13,853 nt of DNA, from assembly GCA_035403465.1 (NCBI GenBank), contig DAONFG010000063.1, forward strand, positions 1 to 13,853. Direction: 5' to 3'. A model generated the notes under the pieces. The model was given only the letters and a program-made list of their open reading frames with translations. It made no database searches and was not told the origin of the DNA. Made by a program: the position numbers and the translations under genes. Of this stretch, positions 1 through 6,459 are shown in pieces (the stretch's first letter is position 1; the number at the start of each line of letters is the position of its first letter). This stretch comes from JAAYBQ01 sp035403465. GTDB lineage: Bacteria; Spirochaetota; UBA4802; UBA5550.

Positions 1-5
1 TTAAT

Positions 6-50
6 CAGACCGTGTAAATACTGAACTAATTGCATTACTCACACGGTCTG
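6..50. repeat. 10-bp perfect inverted repeat (stem-loop)
   Basis: CAGACCGTGT at 6-15 is perfectly complemented by ACACGGTCTG at 41-50, with a 25-base loop. No T-run follows, so it is not a clear intrinsic terminator. The GC-rich sequence CCCCGGAGGGGG follows directly. It may be the end of a gene or a repeat element lying left of the window, and its function is unknown. Confidence 0.55.
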
Positions 51-210
51 CCCCGGAGGGGGCATGACAGAGGATAATGAAAGTGTTTAACAAATAGATT
101 TTTCAGATTTAATTTTTTAGATGGGGCTTGCCCGCGAGTCCGGAAGGGAGTTTTACAACAAGTCTGATAATTATCAGTGAGAGTTTGAGTACCACGTGCC
201 CCCTCCGGGG
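51..210. repeat. GC-rich inverted repeat pair spanning the leader of the Nudix gene
   Basis: CCCCGGAGGGGGCA (51-64) is the exact reverse complement of TGCCCCCTCCGGGG (197-210). Each arm is also nearly self-palindromic. The stretch between the arms has no credible gene and contains AT-rich sequence near 88-120. This looks like a small non-autonomous palindromic element or a dispersed intergenic repeat. I see no clear promoter for the downstream gene in it. Bases 1-289 hold no gene that I can support. Confidence 0.5.
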
Positions 211-289
211 GTCAGGGGGCCGTTGGATGAATTTATTTTATCCCGATATACCGGGAAGATAGATGTATTTACCTGGAGTTGAGCATATC

Positions 290-850
290 ATGAAAAAATG
301 GGAAGTGCGCGGTACAGAGAAGGTCTTTGCAAACCGCATGTTCTCTGTGACCACAAAGCAATGTTTTCATCCTGAGAAAAAAGTTTCATGGGACTTCCAT
401 GTTGTGGATACTTTCGACTGGATCAATGTGATAGGCCTGACCCCGGATAATATGTTTGTCCTGGTAAAGCAGCACAGGCTTGGCACTGATGAGCTTTCTG
501 TCGAGACTCCCGGAGGGGTTGTGGAACCGGGTGAGGACCCGGCTGAGTGCGCGATCCGTGAGTTCCGCGAAGAGACAGGTTTCGAGGGGAGCGGTGTCCA
601 CCTGCTGAAGAGGCTCAGGGTAAATCCTGCAATCATGGGTAACAATATCAGTTTCTATTTAATCGAAGGATGTGTCAGGACTTCACCCCAGGAGCTTGAC
701 GAGGCAGAGGATATAGAGGTTCTTACACTGGATGTTGACCAGGTTACAGGTATGGTCCGGGACGGAAGTATCAGCCATTCAATTGTAATTACCGGCCTGG
801 GACTATATTTTCTTTCAAAGCACAACAGGTTTGGAAGGGTGGAGATCTGA
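290..850 (+). CDS. Nudix hydrolase, ADP-ribose pyrophosphatase-like
   Basis: This is probably a Nudix-family pyrophosphohydrolase of the ADP-ribose diphosphatase (NudF-like) type, which hydrolyses nucleoside diphosphates linked to another moiety in the cytoplasm. A complete Nudix box (G x5 E x7 REUxEExGU) occupies about residues 76-98, including the metal-binding REFREE core. It is preceded by a typical beta-strand that reads as a substrate-recognition region (VLVKQHR). The C-terminal stretch with LDEAEDIEV and HSI is also usual for ADP-ribose hydrolases. The 186-aa length suits the family. I chose the ATG at 290 because KKWEVRG begins the conserved fold and a GGAG lies about 12 bases upstream. 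An in-frame ATG at 263 with GGAAG just upstream is an alternative that adds nine residues. The gene stands alone and converges with the next one. Substrate specificity cannot be read from the motif. Confidence 0.88.
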   Translation: MKKWEVRGTEKVFANRMFSVTTKQCFHPEKKVSWDFHVVDTFDWINVIGLTPDNMFVLVKQHRLGTDELSVETPGGVVEPGEDPAECAIREFREETGFEGSGVHLLKRLRVNPAIMGNNISFYLIEGCVRTSPQELDEAEDIEVLTLDVDQVTGMVRDGSISHSIVITGLGLYFLSKHNRFGRVEI

Positions 851-918
851 ACCTGCCCCCCTGCCAGAGGCACCTGCTGCCGCCTCCTGAAAAGACAACT
901 GTTTTAAATTCATTCATG

Positions 919-1350
919 TTAGTTTCTGCTTCCTCTATCGCATTCTTTATATGTTTTTTCAACGGCTGATGATTCATATGTAAAGCACAGGATATCGCCG
1001 TTTTTAAGTTCGCTGTAAAAAATGTTTATAATCCTGCCGCCTGCGTCAAGGGATATGCAGCCGTTTTTCTCCCGGAGTATGCCGATGACAAAATCGTAAC
1101 TGCCGTAGCTTACTCCTTCAAGGGCTTTCTCCGGGTGGCGTAATATTATACCGGTGGAGCTGATTATGTAAAAATATCCGTTTCCCGGGTAGGTGGTCCT
1201 GTTCAGGCGCGTAATCTGTTCCCGGTCGTTCTCCAGTATTTCCTTTGCCCTGGCCAGTTCCTCCTGCGCGGATTCGGGCCGTGTAACAGTCCCTGCGCAT
1301 GAGTTTAGAAGAAGCAGTGGTGTTATGATATATATCAGAAGTGTTTTCAT
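919..1350 (-). CDS. Small lipoprotein with a Cache-like sensor fold
   Basis: This is a 143-aa exported protein. The N-terminus has a hydrophobic signal (residues 3-16) ending in LNSC, so Cys18 is a likely lipidation site. A short helical, charged segment (about 27-50) is followed by GYFYIISSTGIILRHPEK (about 58-75). That pattern (aromatic, small-residue turn, TG, then HP) is the hallmark of single Cache domains that sense ligands outside the cytoplasm in chemoreceptors and kinases. No transmembrane helix after the domain and no signalling domain are present, so the protein would be an anchored or periplasmic ligand-binding module acting with a partner. No good Shine-Dalgarno precedes the ATG, and the upstream DNA is AT-rich. 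It diverges from the barrel-protein operon. The Cache assignment rests on one motif and is tentative. Confidence 0.65.
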   Translation of the reverse strand: MKTLLIYIITPLLLLNSCAGTVTRPESAQEELARAKEILENDREQITRLNRTTYPGNGYFYIISSTGIILRHPEKALEGVSYGSYDFVIGILREKNGCISLDAGGRIINIFYSELKNGDILCFTYESSAVEKTYKECDRGSRN

Positions 1351-1399
1351 ATATACTAATATACCGGTTTATAGACACAAAAAAAACATCATACGGTCT

Positions 1400-1427
1400 T
1401 TGTCAATTTTTTTGATTGCTTTATTTT
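1400..1427 (+). promoter_or_regulatory. Candidate promoter of the barrel-protein operon
   Basis: TTGTCA (1400-1405) and TATTTT (1422-1427) are separated by 16 bases in the divergent intergenic region, about 35 bases before the first gene. The region is very AT-rich, so chance matches are likely. The opposite strand has a perfect TTGACA at 1406-1401 but no well-spaced -10 box. Confidence 0.35.
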
Positions 1428-1461
1428 AAAAAAGGTTTTATTGTCAGTTTGCGGAAATATA

Positions 1462-2091
1462 ATGAGAAAAATGAAATTCTACATAATATCCCTCGTGGTT
1501 CTGTGCGCCATGCCTGCTTTTTCAGCAGGTACTATTTCCGGCGGACTTTACCTGGGCTACCAGTACGACGTCGGCAACCTTTCTGAAAAACCGCTTGATG
1601 CGGACCTCCAGCAGAATGTTGCAGCGGGCGCACTGCTCAGGATTGACCTGGGCATACTTTTCTTCCGTACCGGCGCTGATTTTTCGTACCCTGCTGAAAA
1701 GGGGCACATAACAAACAGTACAGGTGGTAATGTGACCGGGACAGAGGCCTGGTTTGTCGAGGTCCCGGTGTATGCAGGTATTGATATTCCTGTGCGCGAT
1801 TACGGAATGTTCTACATGGGGGCCGGCGGATCATATATATTCGGCATGGGGAGTGTCGCCGCTTCATCCGGCAGCGAAAAGATTAATGAGCAGCTCTTCG
1901 GCTGGGGATTTATTGCGGGGATTGAATCTGTAATTAATAGCGACGTTTCGTTATTTCTTGAGTGGGAGTATATGATTGTTTCAAGTTCGCCGGTTGCCGC
2001 CAGCGGGGCAGGGGCGTATGATGATTACTATATAGATTATACAGGCAGCAGGTACAGGCTTGGTGTCATGTACCATTTCAACAGGTATTGA
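1462..2091 (+). CDS. Outer-membrane beta-barrel protein, paralogue 1
   Basis: This is a predicted outer-membrane barrel protein of 209 aa. A signal peptide (about residues 1-22, ending AFSA) precedes alternating hydrophobic and polar strands rich in Gly and Tyr, and the protein ends in an aromatic-rich strand (YRLGVMYHFNRY). It shares a sequence signature with the next two gene products: VPVYAGI at about 101-107 and FYMGAGGSYIFGM at about 117-129. The three therefore look like tandem paralogues. The ATG at 1462 is preferred because GGAA lies seven bases upstream. A TTG at 1441 and an ATG at 1471 are alternatives. It is the first gene of a four-gene operon, and the next gene follows almost directly. 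No known family could be assigned by eye beyond the general barrel porin/OmpW-like appearance. Confidence 0.75.
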   Translation: MRKMKFYIISLVVLCAMPAFSAGTISGGLYLGYQYDVGNLSEKPLDADLQQNVAAGALLRIDLGILFFRTGADFSYPAEKGHITNSTGGNVTGTEAWFVEVPVYAGIDIPVRDYGMFYMGAGGSYIFGMGSVAASSGSEKINEQLFGWGFIAGIESVINSDVSLFLEWEYMIVSSSPVAASGAGAYDDYYIDYTGSRYRLGVMYHFNRY

Positions 2092-2096
2092 CCGGG

Positions 2097-2858
2097 ATGA
2101 AAAGTTTTAAAATTAATATAACAGGGCTGATGGACTGCTTCGTATTTCCCCGCGGATTATTCATTGCTGCCGTACTCTGCTTCGCGTCAGTATCCTCTTA
2201 TGCAGCGGATATATCCCTGAATATGCGTTTCGGGTATTCGCCGCATGCCGGAGGTACAATGCGCTCAGGCTGGCAGGCGGCTAATCTTGGTGTAAATGAC
2301 GGTCTAAACGACATTAACAGGTCTTCAGGCGCCTTTGCTGTCTCAACTGTCGAGGTTCCCATAGGTGTTGTCGGCGCGTTTGATGTAATGTTCTCCGGTG
2401 ACACATTCTATTTTAAAACAGGTTTATGGAGCCTCTACACCGTTGCAGGCGGAACAGGTAAAACCATTGATCCGACCGCTACGGAGCTTGTAAAGGTCAG
2501 CTACTCACAGTGGTCCGTTGATGTCCCGGTCACCGCGGGAATCAACCTCCTCTACTGGGGCGAGTCACGCATATACATGGGCTGCGGCTTAGCTTTTGCG
2601 TACGGCATGTCAATGATGAGTTTCAGTTCAACGAGCCTGGATCATTCAGCCGGTTTCGCAGGTTACGCGTTTCCGCTAGTAGCTGAACTGGGGTGCGAAT
2701 ACCTGACAGGCGATCACACCTCAGTGGGGTGCGGTATAAGGTACATGTACGGGAAAACAGAGGTTATTGAAAACGGCAGCGATTATGCAGCCGTGGACTT
2801 TTCCGGTTATATTTTCACCGTGTCTGCATCGATTCATTTTCATCCGGGAGCATTATGA
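2097..2858 (+). CDS. Outer-membrane beta-barrel protein, paralogue 2
   Basis: This is a second predicted barrel protein of 253 aa. The N-terminus is long: a basic and polar stretch, then a hydrophobic core (about 20-33) ending in SSYAA, a likely signal-peptidase site near residue 37. Start choice is uncertain. The ATG at 2097 gives the long n-region, while the ATG at 2130, preceded by AGGG, gives a more typical signal peptide. The VPVTAGI (about 143-149) and IYMGCGLAFAYGM (about 159-171) stretches match paralogue 1 and, more loosely, paralogue 3. The C-terminal strand (FTVSASIHFHPGAL) is barrel-like but lacks a terminal Phe or Tyr. The gap to the preceding stop codon is only five bases, and the gene overlaps the following one by 4 bp. 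Function is unknown. Confidence 0.72.
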   Translation: MKSFKINITGLMDCFVFPRGLFIAAVLCFASVSSYAADISLNMRFGYSPHAGGTMRSGWQAANLGVNDGLNDINRSSGAFAVSTVEVPIGVVGAFDVMFSGDTFYFKTGLWSLYTVAGGTGKTIDPTATELVKVSYSQWSVDVPVTAGINLLYWGESRIYMGCGLAFAYGMSMMSFSSTSLDHSAGFAGYAFPLVAELGCEYLTGDHTSVGCGIRYMYGKTEVIENGSDYAAVDFSGYIFTVSASIHFHPGAL

Positions 2859-3559
2859 TGAAAAGATTCGCCTGCTGCATGCTGATTATTCTTGCACCGC
2901 TTACATCCGTTTATGCAGCGGGTGTTTTCGGAATGGGGATCAGCGGGGGCGTGTCCGGCGAGGGCGGGAGCCTTGGCGACCTTGCGCGTAATATCAATAT
3001 TGAAATGCCTTCTGTCGGCGGTTCGTTTGAAGAGATCGATGTGCCGTATCTTCCTGTTCTATCCATAGAAATTCTCTACTCCCAGCGGTCGCTCATTATC
3101 GGACTTGGCTGGGAATACTGTACATCAATAGTAATGGCGCCTGAAGGTTCGGTCAGCGGGAATACAATAACGATTGATTACACAAGGTTCACTTTCCCCC
3201 TTACTATCGGCATGGCCATCCCCCTCACGGAACGTACGCGTTTCTATTTCGCCGGCGGAATTAATGTCAGTTACATTGTCATGCAGGTAAACCAGTCTGA
3301 TCCGGCTGTCTGGGTAACACCGCCGTATGGTCTTTCAGCGGACAAGCATCTCTTTACCGGGTATGTTTACGGTTTCCATTTTAAAACCGGTGCAGAGGCA
3401 GTGGTCAGCCGGAACTACTCGCTGGTATTTGAATACACGCAGTATATGCGGCGTGCAAATAAAGTTAAGGACAGAACGGAGACTGCTGAAATAATCATGG
3501 GCGGCAGCGATTTCGAGATCACAGCCGGTATCCGCTACAACCTGGACCTTGCATTCTGA
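2855..3559 (+). CDS. Outer-membrane beta-barrel protein, paralogue 3
   Basis: This is the third predicted barrel protein, 234 aa. It has a signal peptide of about 21 residues (hydrophobic core LIILAPLTS, ending YAA), then amphipathic strands. The shared signature appears as FPLTIGM (about 114-120) and FYFAGGINVSYIVM (about 130-143). The last strand ends in Phe (GIRYNLDLAF), the classic C-terminal signal for the Bam barrel-assembly machinery. Translation starts at one of two adjacent ATG codons (2855 or 2858) behind GGGAG, and overlaps the previous stop as ATGA, which implies translational coupling. Its own stop overlaps the prepilin peptidase start by one base. Specific function is unknown. 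Confidence 0.74.
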   Translation: MMKRFACCMLIILAPLTSVYAAGVFGMGISGGVSGEGGSLGDLARNINIEMPSVGGSFEEIDVPYLPVLSIEILYSQRSLIIGLGWEYCTSIVMAPEGSVSGNTITIDYTRFTFPLTIGMAIPLTERTRFYFAGGINVSYIVMQVNQSDPAVWVTPPYGLSADKHLFTGYVYGFHFKTGAEAVVSRNYSLVFEYTQYMRRANKVKDRTETAEIIMGGSDFEITAGIRYNLDLAF

Positions 3560-4332
3560 TGAACATTGAAATGCTGATTTTCCTGTCCGCCTTTATTACT
3601 GGCTCAATCTGCGGAAGTTTTTTTTATACACTCGCGCTCAGGTTCGTATCCGGAATGTTAAGTGAACATCCCGCACTCGCTCTTTTTTCAAGGTCACGGT
3701 GCCCGGACTGCGGCACCGTCCCGGGCACGCTTTACATGGTCCCTGTACTGGGGTGGTTTTTCTCGCGCGGCAGGTGCAGGTCATGCAGCGGCAGGATCTC
3801 ACCGTTCTATCCCTTATGGGAACTTCTATACGGTCTGCTTGCACTGCTGGTACTGCATGTGAGCGGCATTTCAATAAATACCCTGTTTATATACCTTATA
3901 TGCTGCACCAGTATATGCATCGGCATCATTGATTTTATGTCGATGAAGATACCCGGCAGCCTGATCGCAGTGCTCCTGATACTTTCAGTCTACCCGGTTG
4001 TTCACCGCGGTATGTACCTTGACAGCTTCTACGGTTTCCTGCTTCTTTCTGTATTTTTTCTGCTGGTAATGCTCGTGTTTCCCGGCGCATTCGGCGGCGG
4101 CGACCTGAAGTTCTACGCCGCTGCAGGTATCCTGCTTGGACTGGAGCAGAGTGTTGTGCTGCTGGAAGTTTCACTCGTGGGTGGCGCAGTATGCGGTGTT
4201 GCCTGGGCACTGGTGAAGGGAGGCAGCCTGCGGCAGAAGATTCCTTTCGCGCCGTTTATAAGCTCAGCGCTGGTAATAACCCTGCTCTTCGGCGGAAGGA
4301 TTGCCCTTTTTTACTATAGTATTACATACTGA
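3559..4332 (+). CDS. Type IV prepilin peptidase (A24 family, PilD/PulO-like)
   Basis: This is an inner-membrane aspartic protease that removes the leader of type IV pilins or pseudopilins and often N-methylates the new N-terminus. It has 257 aa and several hydrophobic segments. The N-terminal GSICGSF resembles the family's GSFLNV start. Two CxxC pairs (Cys48/51 and Cys73/76) form the cytoplasmic zinc-binding domain typical of full-length, methylating enzymes. The catalytic aspartates are Asp125 in IIDFMSMKIP and Asp182 in GGGDLKFY, and the family's KIPFAPF stretch follows near 227. The start codon overlaps the previous stop by one base, so the gene is translationally coupled to three barrel-protein genes. 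No pilin-like substrate is encoded in the window, so its targets must lie elsewhere. Confidence 0.92.
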   Translation: MNIEMLIFLSAFITGSICGSFFYTLALRFVSGMLSEHPALALFSRSRCPDCGTVPGTLYMVPVLGWFFSRGRCRSCSGRISPFYPLWELLYGLLALLVLHVSGISINTLFIYLICCTSICIGIIDFMSMKIPGSLIAVLLILSVYPVVHRGMYLDSFYGFLLLSVFFLLVMLVFPGAFGGGDLKFYAAAGILLGLEQSVVLLEVSLVGGAVCGVAWALVKGGSLRQKIPFAPFISSALVITLLFGGRIALFYYSITY

Positions 4333-4367
4333 AAAGCCGCTTTTGCGATTAATTTTTAATCAAATAT

Positions 4368-4457
4368 CTGTACAATTTTTTACTGCAGTATTGATTTTAA
4401 GCCCCTCCCGGGGGCGGCGGAATAATATTCTGGAAATTGTACAGATTAATTCCGCCG
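4368..4457. repeat. Interleaved inverted repeats between convergent genes
   Basis: CTGTACAATTT (4368-4378) pairs perfectly with AAATTGTACAG (4434-4444). CGGCGGAAT (4415-4423) pairs with ATTCCGCCG (4449-4457). The second pair straddles the right arm of the first, so both stems form only as a pseudoknot or as alternatives. GCCCC/GGGGC (4401-4415) adds a small GC hairpin. The position between two convergent genes suggests a bidirectional transcription end or a small repeat element, but no classic stem plus T-run is seen. Confidence 0.5.
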
Positions 4458-4480
4458 GGGGCATGCATGTTGAAGTCTGC

Positions 4481-5503
4481 TTAAAACAGCCCCATTATAC
4501 CTTTACCTTCAGGTTTTTCGATCACCCCTTTCTCGGTTATGATCGCGCTGATGTTTGCTGCAGGTGTAATGTCAAACGAAGGATTGAGTATCTTGATTCC
4601 TTCGGGTGCAATCTGGACATTCTGAACAAACGCGACTTCATCGGTACTCCTCTGTTCGATCACTATTTCGTTCCCTGTCAGTGTTTCAGGATCAAGTGTT
4701 GATATCGGTGCTGCAACAAGAAACGGGATGCCGTGTTCCTTCGCCAGTACAGAATGGGTATATGTTCCGATCTTGTTCGCGGTGTCGCCGTTGCGCGCGA
4801 TCCTGTCCGCCCCGACTATAATTTTCTTTATTACGCCTGATTTCATAAAGTGTCCCGACATGTTATCTGTAATAAGCGTGACAGGTATATTGTCTTTATA
4901 GAGTTCCCACGTGGTGAGCCTAGCACCCTGGAGGTATGGCCTTGTTTCACACGCGAATACCTCAATTTTTTTCCCTTCCTCAATAGCTGCCCTGATAACG
5001 CCAAGGGCAGTGCCGTAACCTCCGGTGGCAAGCGCTCCTGCATTGCAGTGTGTCATGACAACATCGCCGTCGTTCAGGAACCTGCTTCCGTTTTTGCCCA
5101 TCTGCCTGTTTGCCGCGATATCTTCTTCGAGTATCAGTACAGCTTCCCGCGACAGGGTTTCCCTGATCTGCTTCACATCTGTGAGTTCATGGGTGATCTT
5201 TTTCATCCTGTTTATTGTCCGGAAGAGGTTAACCGCTGTAGGCCTGGTAGCCGCAAATATGCCGAATACCTTTGTCATTTCCTCCCTGAACCTGATAATA
5301 TCGCCGGTGCTTATGCCCTGTGCTGCAAGTGCTATTCCCATCCCTGCCGCGATACCTATGGCCGGCGCTCCCCGTGTTTCCATGTTTGTGATTGCCGCTG
5401 CTATGTCAGAATAATGGTTGTATGTATTGTAAACCTCTTTCAGCGGCAAAAGCCTCTGGTCGAGCAGTGTGACCGAATCCCCGTTCCATTTAATCGCGTT
5501 CAT
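4481..5503 (-). CDS. mtnA: S-methyl-5-thioribose-1-phosphate isomerase
   Basis: MtnA converts 5-methylthioribose-1-phosphate to methylthioribulose-1-phosphate in the methionine salvage pathway. The 340-aa protein has the family's usual length and its key motifs: METRGAPAIG near 41-50, THCNAGALAT with catalytic Cys153, GADRIARNGD with catalytic Asp233, and NKIGTY at about 243-248. A strong AGGAG lies five bases before the ATG. The gene follows the receiver-ATPase gene by 11 bases and is probably co-transcribed from the riboflavin promoter. No other methionine-salvage gene is present. Related eIF2B-like sugar isomerases share the fold, but the motif set fits MtnA best. Confidence 0.93.
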   Translation of the reverse strand: MNAIKWNGDSVTLLDQRLLPLKEVYNTYNHYSDIAAAITNMETRGAPAIGIAAGMGIALAAQGISTGDIIRFREEMTKVFGIFAATRPTAVNLFRTINRMKKITHELTDVKQIRETLSREAVLILEEDIAANRQMGKNGSRFLNDGDVVMTHCNAGALATGGYGTALGVIRAAIEEGKKIEVFACETRPYLQGARLTTWELYKDNIPVTLITDNMSGHFMKSGVIKKIIVGADRIARNGDTANKIGTYTHSVLAKEHGIPFLVAAPISTLDPETLTGNEIVIEQRSTDEVAFVQNVQIAPEGIKILNPSFDITPAANISAIITEKGVIEKPEGKGIMGLF

Positions 5504-5514
5504 ATAATCTCCTG

Positions 5515-6459
5515 TTATGCGTTTCTGCAGACCTTGTATTTTTTTAATATTGTGATGTTTCCGGTACTGTTCCAGCTGACCTCGTCCATGTGTATCCTTA
5601 TTATTAAAAGTCCCCGGCCGCTGTTCTTGAAAAAGTTCTCCGGGTCCCGGGGGTCCGGAAGCGATTTAAAATTGAATCCCTTACCCTGGTCCTCTATTTC
5701 GTAGCAGACATATTCCGGGGTCAGCTCGTATGTGATCCTGACGGTCCGATCCCTGTATGGTTCCATGTTCCTGCGGATTGCAACCTCTTCATTGAACTGC
5801 TTCATCCCGCCGCTGTCGCGGAGTGACGAGTCAATCTCAAAATTACCATGGAACATGGCGTTCGCAATTGCCTCCTTGAGTGACAGTGCGATGTTCTCCG
5901 CCGTGGTATAGTTGAAAAGACCCGCCGGCACCAGGTCCTTGGTCAGGTTGAATGATATCATATTAATAAGTTCTGAGCTGTTGGGTATGACCATCACGGA
6001 TTTTTCGTACTGCTTGTACTGGCCCAATACCTCGGTCTCTTTTTTTTCGAACTTTCTTTTAAGGATGGACCGCACTGACGATGTGAGGTCATTGATATCA
6101 AAAGGTTTCCTTATGTAGTCGCTGGCCCCGTACCTTAATGCCCGGATAGCATCCTCGACATTTCCATGTCCGCTTATTATAAGGACGGGTACCGGTTCGT
6201 CAAGGTTATTTACCCTCTGCAGCAGTTCAATTCCGTCCATCTTCCGGAGTTTAATGTCGGTAAGAATAAGGTCGACCTCGCCCGGGCTGTTCTTCAGGTA
6301 ATAGAGTGCATCCTCGGCCTTTTCGAATGAGAGAACGTTGAAACCCATTCGTGAAAGTTTCTTCTGTATGGTGATCCTGATAATCTCTTCATCATCAACT
6401 ACCAGTATGGTCGGCAGACGGTTTTCTGTCAAATCGGGTCCCCCGTGTATCCTATTCAT
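5515..6459 (-). CDS. Receiver domain fused to an RsbW-like HATPase domain
   Basis: This is a 314-aa cytoplasmic regulator. Residues about 15-135 form a response-regulator receiver with acidic pocket Asp22/Asp23, phosphoacceptor Asp68 (LTDIK), Ser96 (IISGHG) and Lys118 (KPF). A linker leads to an ATP-binding domain (about 155-310) with an N-box (EAIANAMFHGN, Asn200), a G1 box (DQGKGF) and a G2 box (GRGLLI). No dimerisation/phosphoacceptor His domain is present, so this is not a histidine kinase. The ATPase is closest to anti-sigma/serine-kinase modules of the RsbW/SpoIIAB kind, which would put phosphorylation in control of a partner such as a sigma factor or anti-anti-sigma protein. The ATG at 6459 overlaps the end of ribBA by 8 bp and is chosen over an upstream in-frame ATG at 6540 that lies deep inside ribBA. 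A TTG with GGGGGA upstream (around residue 10) is a further option. The cognate kinase and target are not in the window. Confidence 0.85.
   Translation of the reverse strand: MNRIHGGPDLTENRLPTILVVDDEEIIRITIQKKLSRMGFNVLSFEKAEDALYYLKNSPGEVDLILTDIKLRKMDGIELLQRVNNLDEPVPVLIISGHGNVEDAIRALRYGASDYIRKPFDINDLTSSVRSILKRKFEKKETEVLGQYKQYEKSVMVIPNSSELINMISFNLTKDLVPAGLFNYTTAENIALSLKEAIANAMFHGNFEIDSSLRDSGGMKQFNEEVAIRRNMEPYRDRTVRITYELTPEYVCYEIEDQGKGFNFKSLPDPRDPENFFKNSGRGLLIIRIHMDEVSWNSTGNITILKKYKVCRNA

Noticed and set aside
851..918. Intrinsic terminator between the convergent Nudix and lipoprotein genes
   Set aside because: Only a weak GAGGC/GCCTC pairing was seen, without an adjoining T-run on either strand.
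4850..5704. Long plus-strand open reading frame (284 codons) across mtnA and the regulator gene
   Set aside because: It lies antisense to two clearly recognised genes, and its translation is rich in Cys, Arg and Pro with no domain pattern.
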